This document shows, one piece after another, positions 19,256 through 27,654 of a DNA stretch of 64,000 bases. The translations under genes and the position numbers were made by a program. The stretch's first letter is position 1; each line of letters begins with the position of its first letter. This DNA is from Mucilaginibacter sp. L3T2-6 (GTDB lineage Bacteria > Bacteroidota > Bacteroidia > Sphingobacteriales > Sphingobacteriaceae): contig NZ_JAUMKC010000020.1 of NCBI RefSeq assembly GCF_030519355.1, positions 45,866-109,865 on the forward strand, written 5' to 3'. Under the pieces are notes generated by a model. The model ran no database searches, was not told where the DNA came from, and was given only the letters and a program-made list of their open reading frames with translations.

Positions 19256-19286
19256 AAAACCCGCCAGATATGTACTTAACGGGTTT
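19256..19286 (-). terminator. terminator after third small sorted-protein gene
   Basis: AAACCCG (19257-19263) pairs with CGGGTTT (19280-19286), giving a 7-base stem; on the minus strand it is followed by a short T-run. It separates the 19325 gene from the exosortase start. A TGTAACCTT-type word lies just before it, as at the two sister terminators. Confidence 0.55.
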
Positions 19287-19324
19287 GGTTAACCTAAGGT
19301 TACAATAATTAATAAAAAATATAC

Positions 19325-19624
19325 TTAGTTTTTCTCGAATTTTATTCTGTCAGTAATGACTTTAGCGCCGAGCGCAGCACCAAATATTACGAGGGCCCAC
19401 ACATAATCATTTACCGGGAGGTTGGTGCTGCCCGAATTGCCACTGCCCGAGGTGCTGCCGGTTGCTTGTTTATCATCATCATTCCAACCGTGCCATTTAT
19501 CACTGGCGCCGCTATATAAGCTGCCATCGCCGTGCCCGTGGTGGTCTGCGGCTTTAACGCGCTGGCAAACGATAAATAGGGCTGTAGTTAAAACGACAAT
19601 AAACACAAGTTTCAATGTTTTCAT
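19325..19624 (-). CDS. small secreted protein with C-terminal exosortase sorting signal (His-rich head)
   Basis: 99 residues from ATG 19624 (an upstream in-frame ATG would spoil the signal peptide). The layout is: signal peptide ending near V-K-A-A; short polar head with H-H-G-H-G-D-G and K-W-H-G-W-N-D-D-D; Gly/Ser/Asn linker; L-P-V-N; about 18 hydrophobic residues; then R-I-K-F-E-K-N. The tripartite C-terminus (motif, helix, basic tail) is what exosortases recognise, and the gene lies right before one. The mature part is under 50 residues. No enzymatic domain is possible at this size. Confidence 0.75.
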   Translation of the reverse strand: MKTLKLVFIVVLTTALFIVCQRVKAADHHGHGDGSLYSGASDKWHGWNDDDKQATGSTSGSGNSGSTNLPVNDYVWALVIFGAALGAKVITDRIKFEKN

Positions 19625-19655
19625 GAGCTGCTGTAATTTAGTTAAATACGGCACA

Positions 19656-19687
19656 AAAAAACCGTCAAGTAATGCTTAACGGTTTTT
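19656..19687 (-). terminator. terminator between second and third small genes
   Basis: AAAAACCGT at 19656-19664 pairs with ACGGTTTTT at 19679-19687, continued inward past one mismatch. On the minus strand T-rich sequence flanks it. TGTAACCTTTG lies about 5 bases before it, matching the other two terminators in this cluster. Confidence 0.65.
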
Positions 19688-19724
19688 CAGAAACAAAGGT
19701 TACAATAAATGTTACATACACAAA

Positions 19725-20069
19725 TTAAGCTTTCTGAGTTGCTGTTTCGGTGTTTTTATACATAATTGCTTTGGTACCAACAATTGCCCCTGCTGCAACC
19801 AGCATCCAAAGGCCGCCGTTAACTGGCAGGCTTGTACCCCCGCTGCTTGTGCCGGATGCACCGGTAGAGCCTGTGCTGCCGCTGCCCGAACTGCTGCCCG
19901 TTCCTGAACCGCTTCCACCAAACCAACTGCTCCACCAGTCGCTTAAACCATCCCACAGGCTTGTTGACTGCGCTGTGGTTTGTGATGTACCTGCTGCCTT
20001 TACAGGGGCATTGGCCAACAGGGCAACTATGGTCACCAGTCCTGCTAACAATAGTTTTGATTTTTTCAT
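19725..20069 (-). CDS. small secreted protein with C-terminal exosortase sorting signal (Trp-rich head, copy 2)
   Basis: 114 residues from ATG 20069, preceded by an A/G-rich RBS-like AGTGAGG; an in-frame GTG lies two codons earlier. It begins M-K-K-S-K-L-L-L-A-G, as in the neighbouring paralogue. After the signal peptide comes L-W-D-G-L-S-D-W-W-S-S-W-F-G-G, a Gly/Ser/Thr linker, L-P-V-N-G-G, a hydrophobic helix with A-A-G-A-I-V-G, and a polar tail ending in T-A-T-Q-K-A. The shared start and head show a recent duplication with the 20223 gene. It is a predicted exosortase substrate; function unknown. Confidence 0.78.
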   Translation of the reverse strand: MKKSKLLLAGLVTIVALLANAPVKAAGTSQTTAQSTSLWDGLSDWWSSWFGGSGSGTGSSSGSGSTGSTGASGTSSGGTSLPVNGGLWMLVAAGAIVGTKAIMYKNTETATQKA

Positions 20070-20137
20070 CCTCACTTTGTCTTTTATTAAGTAATTTGTT
20101 TATAGTTTTTATTTTTTATTGTTTGAGGATAAAATAA

Positions 20138-20167
20138 AAAACCCGTTAAGCGATTTTAACGGGTTTT
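20138..20167 (-). terminator. strong terminator between first and second small genes
   Basis: A perfect 12-base stem (AAAACCCGTTAA at 20138-20149 with TTAACGGGTTTT at 20156-20167) and a 6-base loop, followed on the minus strand by TTATTTT. The conserved ATTGTAACTTTTG word lies just before it. It should make the upstream small gene its own transcription unit, or act as an attenuator for the next. Confidence 0.8.
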
Positions 20168-20222
20168 ATTAATCAAAAGTTACAATTAATGAGAATAAAT
20201 AGAAAATATATCAATCCGGTAA

Positions 20223-20546
20223 TTATATTTTTTGTGTCGCCAGCCGTTTGCTGGCTTTCATTATTACGGTGCAGCCCACAACAGTGCCTGCTGCAACTAA
20301 AAACCAAACGTTATTATTAATTGGCAAACTGGTGCTGCCGCTTGAGCTGCTGCCGGAGCCCGAAGTGCTGCCAGAGCCGCTACCCGAACCAGAACCACCG
20401 CCAAAAATGCTATTCCACCAATCACTTAAGCCATCCCAAATGCTGCTGCTTTGTGTAGTTGTAGTAGTAGTGGCATGAGCCGGCGTGTAAGCCAGGAATG
20501 ACAGCGCGAAGAAAATGCCTGCAATTAATAATTTTGATTTTTTCAT
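20223..20546 (-). CDS. small secreted protein with C-terminal exosortase sorting signal (Trp-rich head, copy 1)
   Basis: 107 residues: signal peptide (M-K-K-S-K-L-L-I-A-G, cleavage near A-H-A), Thr/Ser stretch, I-W-D-G-L-S-D-W-W-N-S-I-F-G-G-G, a pure Gly/Ser/Thr linker of about 30 residues, L-P-I-N-N-N, a hydrophobic helix with A-A-G-T-V-V-G, and a Lys/Arg tail. The L-P-I/V-N signal is close to the PID-CTERM type known in Bacteroidota, with Asn in place of Asp. The head is conserved with the next gene while the linker is not, so the head is probably the working part. The upstream 298 bases are very AT-rich with no gene. Confidence 0.78.
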   Translation of the reverse strand: MKKSKLLIAGIFFALSFLAYTPAHATTTTTTQSSSIWDGLSDWWNSIFGGGSGSGSGSGSTSGSGSSSSGSTSLPINNNVWFLVAAGTVVGCTVIMKASKRLATQKI

Positions 20547-20844
20547 GTGTGTTTTAGTTTTAGCCCGTTATATTTTTAAGTTATTTTTTTTCTTATCTCT
20601 ATAAAGAATTGCTGCATGATTGCCTTGCATATTGTTCAAATCTTATACCGATATATCTATGAGACATTAAAAAAGGAATATTTAAGCGTAGTTTACTATT
20701 CTTTTAGTCTTTTTTATTAGAAGTTAAATATTTTTTTCACAACGGTTAATTTGGAAATAATTCCCGGAGTGGGATTATAATTCCCCAACTGTTTCAATTA
20801 ACGGGATATGGCTTCTTGCCGGTCTATTGAGTTACGGGCTGTAC

Positions 20845-21702
20845 TCAATGGCTACTTTTCACGTACCAGTTTCTGCGAAAGTCTGAGGGGTTTTCGCCGG
20901 TGATTTGTTTAAATAGCTTGTTAAAATAGGAAATACTTTCAAACCCTACGGCGTAGCATGTTTCGCTTACATTATGGTTTTGCATCAGCAGGTTTTTAGC
21001 CCTTTCTATGCGGTATTGATTTACAAATTCGGTAAAAGTAATGTTAGTCTGTCGTTTAAAATAACGACAAAAGGCCGGTGTGGTTAAATTCACCTTATGT
21101 GCAACCAGGTTAACATCTGGTTTTTTATGAAAATTGGCATCGATATATTCATAAATCGCGCCCATCCGTATTTTATCCTTTAAAATGAAATCTCTGCTTG
21201 TAAGATCACTGTTCAGTCGCTCGGTTTCGGTTGAGCCCGCAAGCAGCTGTAAGATATTTATTAGTTCTAAAAGTTGTGCCAGCGAATCCAGGTCGGCCAG
21301 TTGCTTCAATTTTTCTGACACCATTTGTTTTGTTTCGCCGCTAAACGCAATCCCGTATTCTGCTGTTTTAAAAAGTTGTTTGATCAATGAAAGCTCAGGC
21401 GCCAGAGCAAGCGCCGTCCCCAGGAAATCAGTACGAAGCTGGATCACGATCTGGTGGTAGTCGCTCCTAAGACGGTAATCAAAATTAAGATGCGGCAAAT
21501 TGCCGCCTATGAACACTAAATCACTTTGGGTATAGGTAGATATATGTGCGCCTACATGTCGTATTCCTGCATCAGCCTCTACATATACCAGCTCAAACTC
21601 AGGATGGTAATGCCATAAAAAGGTATTGCGCAGCCTGGGTGAAAATAACTTGAAAGATTTCCCTGGCTCAAATTCTACCTTTTCTAACTGAATTTCATTC
21701 AT
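20845..21702 (-). CDS. AraC-family transcriptional regulator
   Basis: About 285 residues. An N-terminal cupin-like sensing domain (H-Y-H-P-E-F-E-L-V-Y near residue 32, then G-x-x-P-H residues) precedes two C-terminal helix-turn-helix units, including F-C-R-Y-F-K-R-Q-T, V-S-E-T-C-Y-A-V-G-F-E-S-I-S-Y-F-N-K-L-F-K and the closing G-E-N-P-S-D-F-R. It is divergent from the phytanoyl-CoA dioxygenase gene, which it probably controls. Starts at 21702 (M-N-E-I) and 21720 are both possible; the longer forms have no better support. Confidence 0.88.
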   Translation of the reverse strand: MNEIQLEKVEFEPGKSFKLFSPRLRNTFLWHYHPEFELVYVEADAGIRHVGAHISTYTQSDLVFIGGNLPHLNFDYRLRSDYHQIVIQLRTDFLGTALALAPELSLIKQLFKTAEYGIAFSGETKQMVSEKLKQLADLDSLAQLLELINILQLLAGSTETERLNSDLTSRDFILKDKIRMGAIYEYIDANFHKKPDVNLVAHKVNLTTPAFCRYFKRQTNITFTEFVNQYRIERAKNLLMQNHNVSETCYAVGFESISYFNKLFKQITGENPSDFRRNWYVKSSH

Positions 21703-21795
21703 ATTGCCATTATTTAGCATGTCAAATTTATTAAAAATGTTAATAGAGAGCAAATAGTGGATAATGGATAGATGGAAACAGCGGCTAAACCGGTC

Positions 21796-21803
21796 TACTT
21801 TTG
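21796..21803 (+). promoter_or_regulatory. promoter -7 element of the PhyH-family gene
   Basis: TACTTTTG matches TAnnTTTG and lies 21 bases before the ATG at 21825, giving a very short leader. No good -33 TTTG is present at the expected distance, as expected for a promoter helped by an AraC activator encoded on the other side. Confidence 0.5.
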
Positions 21804-21824
21804 ATGTATTAAACCAAACTAATT

Positions 21825-22778
21825 ATGCAGACCGAAACAATGGCCATGAATGCTCATAAGGAGATACCGGGTAACCCTTCGACAGCAAAATCAAGCCAGA
21901 TAAAATTAAACGACCGCAGTAACGGCGAGCCCTTGCGTATATTAAGCGAAGACGACTGGACCTTTTGGGAGACTAATGGTTATGTCGTGATTAAAAATGC
22001 TGTTCCTAAAGAACAGGTGAAGAGACTGGCTGATTATTTATGGGAATATGAAGGCAAGGACCCCAACGACATAGAAACCTGGTATAAAAAGCCTAATGCG
22101 CAGATGCAGATGAAGGAATTAAACAATACTGGTATGGTGGAGATTTATAACCATCAGTACCTATGGGATAACCGCCAGTTCCCGAAAGTGCATGCTGCCT
22201 TTGCCGATATATGGGGAACAGAAAAGCTTTGGGTGACCATTGATCGTGCCAATCTGAATTTTCCGCTGCGTCCTGGTTTTGAGTATAAGGGATTTATCCA
22301 CTGGGATTATGACCCGGAAACCAGGCCTCAAAATGTGCAGGGTGTACTGGCGTTGGCTGACCAGACCGACGAAAACATGGGCGGCTTTCAATGCATACCT
22401 GAACTGTACCGCAACTATGATACCTGGAAACTGACCCAGCCCGAAGATCGTGACCACTATAAGCCCGATACCACCGGGTTTGAAACGGTAAAAGTAAAAA
22501 TGGAAGCAGGCGACCTGCTGATATTTAACAGTCTGCAGCCGCATGGCATACGGCCGAATATTAGCGGCAATAAAGTACGGATAGCGCAATATATTGCCAT
22601 GATGCCCGCCCAGGAGGAAAATGAAGAGCTGCGCCAATGGCGCATTAATAGCTGGCAAAACCGCGATGCTATGGAAGGGTATGCCTTCCCTGGAGATCCT
22701 TTGAAACGCGAAAAGCAAAATCCAGTGGCAAAGTTGAGTGAATTAGGCGAAAAGTTATTGGGGTTGAGAAAGTGGTAG
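21825..22778 (+). CDS. phytanoyl-CoA dioxygenase family protein (Fe(II)/2-oxoglutarate)
   Basis: A 317-residue non-secreted protein with the PhyH fold. The iron-binding facial triad is visible: His159 and Asp161 in F-I-H-W-D, and His240 in L-Q-P-H-G-I-R-P-N, with Arg243 placed to bind 2-oxoglutarate. The family hydroxylates or halogenates small molecules or side chains using O2 and 2-oxoglutarate; the substrate is not predictable. The divergent AraC gene with a cupin sensor suggests inducible catabolism of a specific compound. Confidence 0.87.
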   Translation: MQTETMAMNAHKEIPGNPSTAKSSQIKLNDRSNGEPLRILSEDDWTFWETNGYVVIKNAVPKEQVKRLADYLWEYEGKDPNDIETWYKKPNAQMQMKELNNTGMVEIYNHQYLWDNRQFPKVHAAFADIWGTEKLWVTIDRANLNFPLRPGFEYKGFIHWDYDPETRPQNVQGVLALADQTDENMGGFQCIPELYRNYDTWKLTQPEDRDHYKPDTTGFETVKVKMEAGDLLIFNSLQPHGIRPNISGNKVRIAQYIAMMPAQEENEELRQWRINSWQNRDAMEGYAFPGDPLKREKQNPVAKLSELGEKLLGLRKW

Positions 22779-23056
22779 GTTATTAAATAACCAGAAACGA
22801 GGTTTTAGAAACACCTGTATGGCTGGTGGGTGTTGCGCAGGCAAACGACATGAGCAAGACGTGGTTTATATGTTGAATACGAATGGTTTTTTTTACAATA
22901 AGTTAATAACTTATTTCGTCGCTATAATTAAATTCTTTTTCTTAGGATTGGAATAAATGTTTTTACATTTACCTTATAGTTAACCACTTGGCGTTACTAA
23001 AAAACGCCAACCTAAACCGTTTAGCAATATTTTTAAACCTTTTAATCACAACGTTA

Positions 23057-24880
23057 ATGAAACATTCAACCAGAACAATTACTGTAGTATTAATTTTATG
23101 CGGCGTAATTTGGGCATGCCACAATACAGCGCCATCCGCATCTACTTCAGCAACCGCATCACCAAGTGTCGACAAGGTCAGATTACCGTCTGATGCACTT
23201 GATTCATGTACTGTTACCCAGGCTACATTTAATTCGTGGTTTGTGAGTGGGACAGCGTCACCGAACGGGGCAGTAAACCCGGCAAATAGTGTTACTTTTC
23301 CGCATGTTAACAATTGCAGCTTTTATCAATGGTCGCACAATGCGTTTTTATGGCTTACATCGCCAAATAACAAACGATATGGCAGCGGCAATATCGTGCT
23401 GGAGACACCACTATTTTATGACGTATTACCTGCCGACTCAACCGGAAAACGCAAACTGCAGCAACATTCGGGAACCTTACCGCTTCGTATGGCGAGCCAT
23501 ATTACTAAAGACGGCCCTGACCATCTGCCTATAATAATTGATGCCAAAGGCAAAATGCACGAGGTTGAGCAGGCAAGGCCTTCGCCAAGGTTAAAGGCCA
23601 TGGTTGCCAGCGGTGCGGGTAACCAGGTTGAGGTTGACCACGTAACAGCCGATGCAAAAGGGATATTTACATTTTTTGATAAGGCCGGGAAAGTTATTGA
23701 CCATCCGAAAGCTGTAGTTCAGCACAAAGCAGCACATTTGGATATTGTACAGAAATTTACCGCCGCAAACGGGAAGTCGGTATTCCTTAATGCGCAGGGA
23801 AACCAGGTACAAACGGAAGCCGGGCAGGCTACAGGAGATGTGTTAATGACCAGAAATGGCGGCTTAGTATACTATTTAACAATGGTGAACGATGTATATG
23901 CCTGGTTTTTTACAGGGGTGAATGCCGGGAAACTTAATGGCAATCAATTCCCTACCACCCAGGGCGCATTGGACAGTATAATTACTTATGCCAAAGCTAA
24001 CAACGCAACGCTTCCTGATTCAACCGCATTAGCTATGGAGCTGAAAACATCATGGGTTGAGGCCAGCACATTGCCCAATCCTGACGATTACATAACCGTT
24101 ATGGCGGTAATCCCTACTTATAATAAATCGGATTCTACTAAATGGATACCTAACGGCGAAAAAACCGTTAAGATGGCGATGGTAGGTATGCACATAGTAG
24201 GCAGTTTAGCCGGTCACCCCGAAATGGCGTGGGCGACTTTTGAACAACAAAGCAATACGCCGAATGCTGAATATCAATATGTGGACAATAACCATAAAGT
24301 AAAGACTGTGCCGCGTGATACCGGCAATGGCTGGCTGTTTAATGCCAATGCAGCCGATACAGCAGTCAATATATCACATATGACCAATCTCAATCCTTCA
24401 CCGCTGAATGGAACATCAGATACCATACGCGCACAGCAAGGATATGCGATATCGCCAAGTAATACCCTGGCAGTTTTACCGTGGGGCAGTGCCAAAGATT
24501 CGGTAACCAACCAGGAGGATCAAAGCTCGGCAGCATCAAACAGCGAGATCATCTCCATCAATTACACCATACAGAAAATGCTGGGTAATGATGTGAGGGC
24601 AAAATACCTGCAGGTGGGGGCAACGTGGACGATGGGCGGCGCAGCGCCCAATGGTGGTGTGTATGGTGTTGATGGTACTGCACCGGGTGTGTCAATAGGT
24701 ACAAGTGTATTGGCCAATACTACCATGGAGACCTATTTTCAGCAACCCATCTATTCATGTTTTACCTGTCATCATTCACGAACTACGCCATCACTAAATC
24801 CATCCGATCTGAGCCATATTTATGGCGAACTGGAACCACTGACAGCTATGCACGAAGAATTGAAAAAGAAGAAGAAATAA
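23057..24880 (+). CDS. lipoprotein with a single C-terminal c-type heme motif
   Basis: 607 residues from ATG 23057. The signal peptide ends in a lipobox (I-W-A-C-H). Most of the protein is unfamiliar: a Cys-containing N-terminal domain (N-C-S-F-Y-Q-W-S-H-N-A-F-L-W-L), Lys/Val-rich repeats around residues 190-260, and a beta-rich region. Near the end, Cys568-x-x-Cys571-His572 in S-C-F-T-C-H-H-S is a canonical covalent heme site, followed by S-L-N-P-S-D-L-S-H-I. The protein ends in Lys residues. It may be an electron-transfer or redox-sensing lipoprotein. No partner oxidoreductase is adjacent. Function is otherwise unknown. Confidence 0.75.
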   Translation: MKHSTRTITVVLILCGVIWACHNTAPSASTSATASPSVDKVRLPSDALDSCTVTQATFNSWFVSGTASPNGAVNPANSVTFPHVNNCSFYQWSHNAFLWLTSPNNKRYGSGNIVLETPLFYDVLPADSTGKRKLQQHSGTLPLRMASHITKDGPDHLPIIIDAKGKMHEVEQARPSPRLKAMVASGAGNQVEVDHVTADAKGIFTFFDKAGKVIDHPKAVVQHKAAHLDIVQKFTAANGKSVFLNAQGNQVQTEAGQATGDVLMTRNGGLVYYLTMVNDVYAWFFTGVNAGKLNGNQFPTTQGALDSIITYAKANNATLPDSTALAMELKTSWVEASTLPNPDDYITVMAVIPTYNKSDSTKWIPNGEKTVKMAMVGMHIVGSLAGHPEMAWATFEQQSNTPNAEYQYVDNNHKVKTVPRDTGNGWLFNANAADTAVNISHMTNLNPSPLNGTSDTIRAQQGYAISPSNTLAVLPWGSAKDSVTNQEDQSSAASNSEIISINYTIQKMLGNDVRAKYLQVGATWTMGGAAPNGGVYGVDGTAPGVSIGTSVLANTTMETYFQQPIYSCFTCHHSRTTPSLNPSDLSHIYGELEPLTAMHEELKKKKK

Positions 24881-24905
24881 CTACTGACTGACCCGATAAT
24901 AATTC

Positions 24906-24934
24906 AGCACCGGCAATTGCACCGGTGCTTTTTT
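24906..24934 (+). terminator. intrinsic terminator after the heme lipoprotein gene
   Basis: AGCACCGG (24906-24913) pairs with CCGGTGCT (24922-24929), followed by TTTTTT. It separates this gene from the convergent permease and may serve both directions. Confidence 0.8.
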
Positions 24935-24964
24935 GTGGGTTGGATAGGTGGTGATTTCTTATCG

Positions 24965-27364
24965 TTATTCAGTCCTCAGACTTTTAACCGGCTTAGCTAT
25001 AGCTGCCTTAATAGCCTGGAAGCTAATGGTTACCAGCGCTATGATAATTGCAAGCACGCCTGCCAGTGGGAATACCCACCATTTGATATGGATTTGATAG
25101 GCAAAATTGTGCAGCCAGTTGTTCATGGCATACCAGCCAACCGGGGCGGCAATTAACAGCGAAATGATTACCAGTTTTAAAAAGTCTTTCGATAGCAAGC
25201 CAACCACATTGATGACGGATGCGCCCAAAACCTTGCGGATTCCGATCTCTTTTACGCGCTGCTGTGCCGCAAATGTAGCCAGCGCAAACAGCCCAAGGCT
25301 TGCAATAAAAATGCCGAGTATAACCAGGCTGATAAATACTTTCTGGAAACGGGCGTCGGACTGATAGAGTTTTGCAAATGTTTCATCCATAAAAGTGTAT
25401 TGGAATGGTTTATCGGGATATAGCTCGTTCCATTTGGCCTTCAGTAGTTTAATGGTTCCTGATATATTATCGCCCGATAATTTTAAAGTGAAGCTTTGTT
25501 CATGGCGGGGGGAGTGAATAAACGCAAACGGCTTTATTTTGTTCCGCATAGATGTGAAATGGAAATCCTTAACCACGCCAACAACCTTAACATAATGCAT
25601 TGTATCTTTATTATTACCCCAGTATATTTCCTTGCCTATGACCGGTTTTTGTATAGCAAGGTCTTTTACAGCAGTCTCATTCAGCACAATGCCACCGATA
25701 ATTTGTTCCGGTTTTCCGGGAACACCATTGCTTAGCGTATCAGATAAAATGCTGTCGGAAAAGCCGCGGCCTTCTTTTATCTCAATGCCCATAACTTTAA
25801 AATAGCCGACTCCTGCACTCAGGTAATTAACCAGTTGTTTGTTTTCAGATCCTTTTACGTTAAGCGAGCTGGTTGAATTTACATCGCCAATCATATCCTG
25901 CGAGAAGGCTATCTTTTTTACCCCCTTTACTTTTGATATTTCGTTAAAATAGGATTGTTTGTTGGGTAATCTAAGGCTTTTATTGATCACGAGCACTTTG
26001 TCGGTAGTAAGCCCCAATTTTGCAGAGCGGATAAATTGCATTTGCTGTGATATAACTATGGCCCCGATAATAAGAACGATGGAAATGGTGAATTGAACTA
26101 CAACAAGCGTTTTTCGAAGGTTTAACGCGCCCTTTTCGCTGGATTTAAACCCCTTCAATACCATTACGGGCTTGAAGGATGCCATGTACAAAGCGGGGAA
26201 CACTCCTGCAATTATGCCAAGCAACAATGTGGCCCCAAGCGCATATATTAAAAACGAAGTACTGCTGGTCAGGCTAAGTTGTTTGCCGGTCACCTCATTA
26301 ACCATGGGCAAAATAAGTTGTGCTATACATAACGCGCATGCCAGCGCCATCAAGCTAATTAAAACCGATTCAGTGAGCAACTGGCTTACAATCGATTTTT
26401 TTAACCCGCCGATAACCTTACGAACACCAATTTCCTTAGCTCTGGCCGAAGCAGTCGCAGTGGTTAAATTGATGTAGTTGATAGATGCTATCAGTACGAT
26501 GAATACAGCAATGAGCGTAAAAATATATACATACAGAATATCGCTGTTCGATTCCAGTTCCCATTTCAGGCTCGATTTAAGATGAATATCAGTTACCGGC
26601 TGTACCCAAAATGTGCTTTTAGTCTGGTTATGATTGTTTTCATCATAAATGGTCTGGATTTTATGCCCAAAGTTTGCCGTGTTTATTGGCGCCCTTGTTT
26701 TTAGATAAGTGTAATAATTATACTGTCCCCATACATCGTCGATATTTCCCAATGCTTTAAATGAAGCCAGGAAATCAAAATGGAAGTGCGAATTGGCGGG
26801 TACATCCTTTATCACGGCAGATACTTTCATGTCACCGAATCCGTCTACGGTAAGCGTCTTATTGATGGGGTCGTCAGCCCCAAAATATTTTCTGGCGGTT
26901 GATGCTGTAATTACGATAGATTTTACATCTGCAAGCGCAGTTTTGGCATTTCCTTTTACAAATTCCTGGGTAAATATATCAAAGAAGCTGCTGTCGGCCA
27001 GGTATAGCCTTTCTTCCTGCATTTTCTTTTCACCGTACTTTACTAAATAAATATGCCCCCAATTCGGATATACACGTGTTGTGGTCAGCACTTCGGGTAT
27101 TTGTTTTTGCAGCGCAGGGGCCAGGGCTGCAGGGCTGGTTGCGTCGGGCAGACGAGTGCCGTCGTAATTCACAAAATCATGAACTACGCGATAGATATTG
27201 GCAGCATTTGCGTTGTACCGGTCGTAGCTCAATTCATCTTTCACAAACAAAACTATCAACAGCGTGCATGCCATCCCGATAGCCAGACCCAGTACATTAA
27301 TAACTGTATAAATCTTATTCCGGCCGATACTTCTGGAAGCGCTTTTGAGATAATGGAATATCAT
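24965..27364 (-). CDS. FtsX/MacB-type ABC transporter permease
   Basis: 799 residues from ATG 27364 (a GTG lies seven codons upstream). It has the duplicated plan of Bacteroidota permeases: a first helix (N-V-L-G-L-A-I-G-M-A-C-T-L-L-I), a large MacB-like periplasmic domain, three helices with A-R-A-K-E-I-G-V-R-K-V-I-G, then a second periplasmic domain and the C-terminal copy Q-Q-R-V-K-E-I-G-I-R-K-V-L-G-A-S. Such proteins work with a separate ATPase in mechanotransmission or lipoprotein/peptide export. No ATPase gene is adjacent, which is normal for this expanded family in Bacteroidota. Confidence 0.9.
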   Translation of the reverse strand: MIFHYLKSASRSIGRNKIYTVINVLGLAIGMACTLLIVLFVKDELSYDRYNANAANIYRVVHDFVNYDGTRLPDATSPAALAPALQKQIPEVLTTTRVYPNWGHIYLVKYGEKKMQEERLYLADSSFFDIFTQEFVKGNAKTALADVKSIVITASTARKYFGADDPINKTLTVDGFGDMKVSAVIKDVPANSHFHFDFLASFKALGNIDDVWGQYNYYTYLKTRAPINTANFGHKIQTIYDENNHNQTKSTFWVQPVTDIHLKSSLKWELESNSDILYVYIFTLIAVFIVLIASINYINLTTATASARAKEIGVRKVIGGLKKSIVSQLLTESVLISLMALACALCIAQLILPMVNEVTGKQLSLTSSTSFLIYALGATLLLGIIAGVFPALYMASFKPVMVLKGFKSSEKGALNLRKTLVVVQFTISIVLIIGAIVISQQMQFIRSAKLGLTTDKVLVINKSLRLPNKQSYFNEISKVKGVKKIAFSQDMIGDVNSTSSLNVKGSENKQLVNYLSAGVGYFKVMGIEIKEGRGFSDSILSDTLSNGVPGKPEQIIGGIVLNETAVKDLAIQKPVIGKEIYWGNNKDTMHYVKVVGVVKDFHFTSMRNKIKPFAFIHSPRHEQSFTLKLSGDNISGTIKLLKAKWNELYPDKPFQYTFMDETFAKLYQSDARFQKVFISLVILGIFIASLGLFALATFAAQQRVKEIGIRKVLGASVINVVGLLSKDFLKLVIISLLIAAPVGWYAMNNWLHNFAYQIHIKWWVFPLAGVLAIIIALVTISFQAIKAAIAKPVKSLRTE

Positions 27365-27654
27365 AACATCATGGTTAAAATTCACAAAGGATATTGACTG
27401 GAGTAATGAAAATTTGTGCCAAAGTTTTATGTTGCTGATTGTTAGTGTTTTGTGATTATTTTTAATAGTACGGCGTTCGTTTTTGTTACGGTTTGATGTG
27501 CGGTAGCGGACGGTAACAGCCGTATATTTGTTTGTAATAGATCCGTTGGGTGGTTTGTCGAATCCCTGAAAAGTATAAGACTTCCATAGAAATATATAAA
27601 CCTGCCCACGACATTACCTGCAATTTTGCTTTAGAAAAACAAATAGATAAAGCA

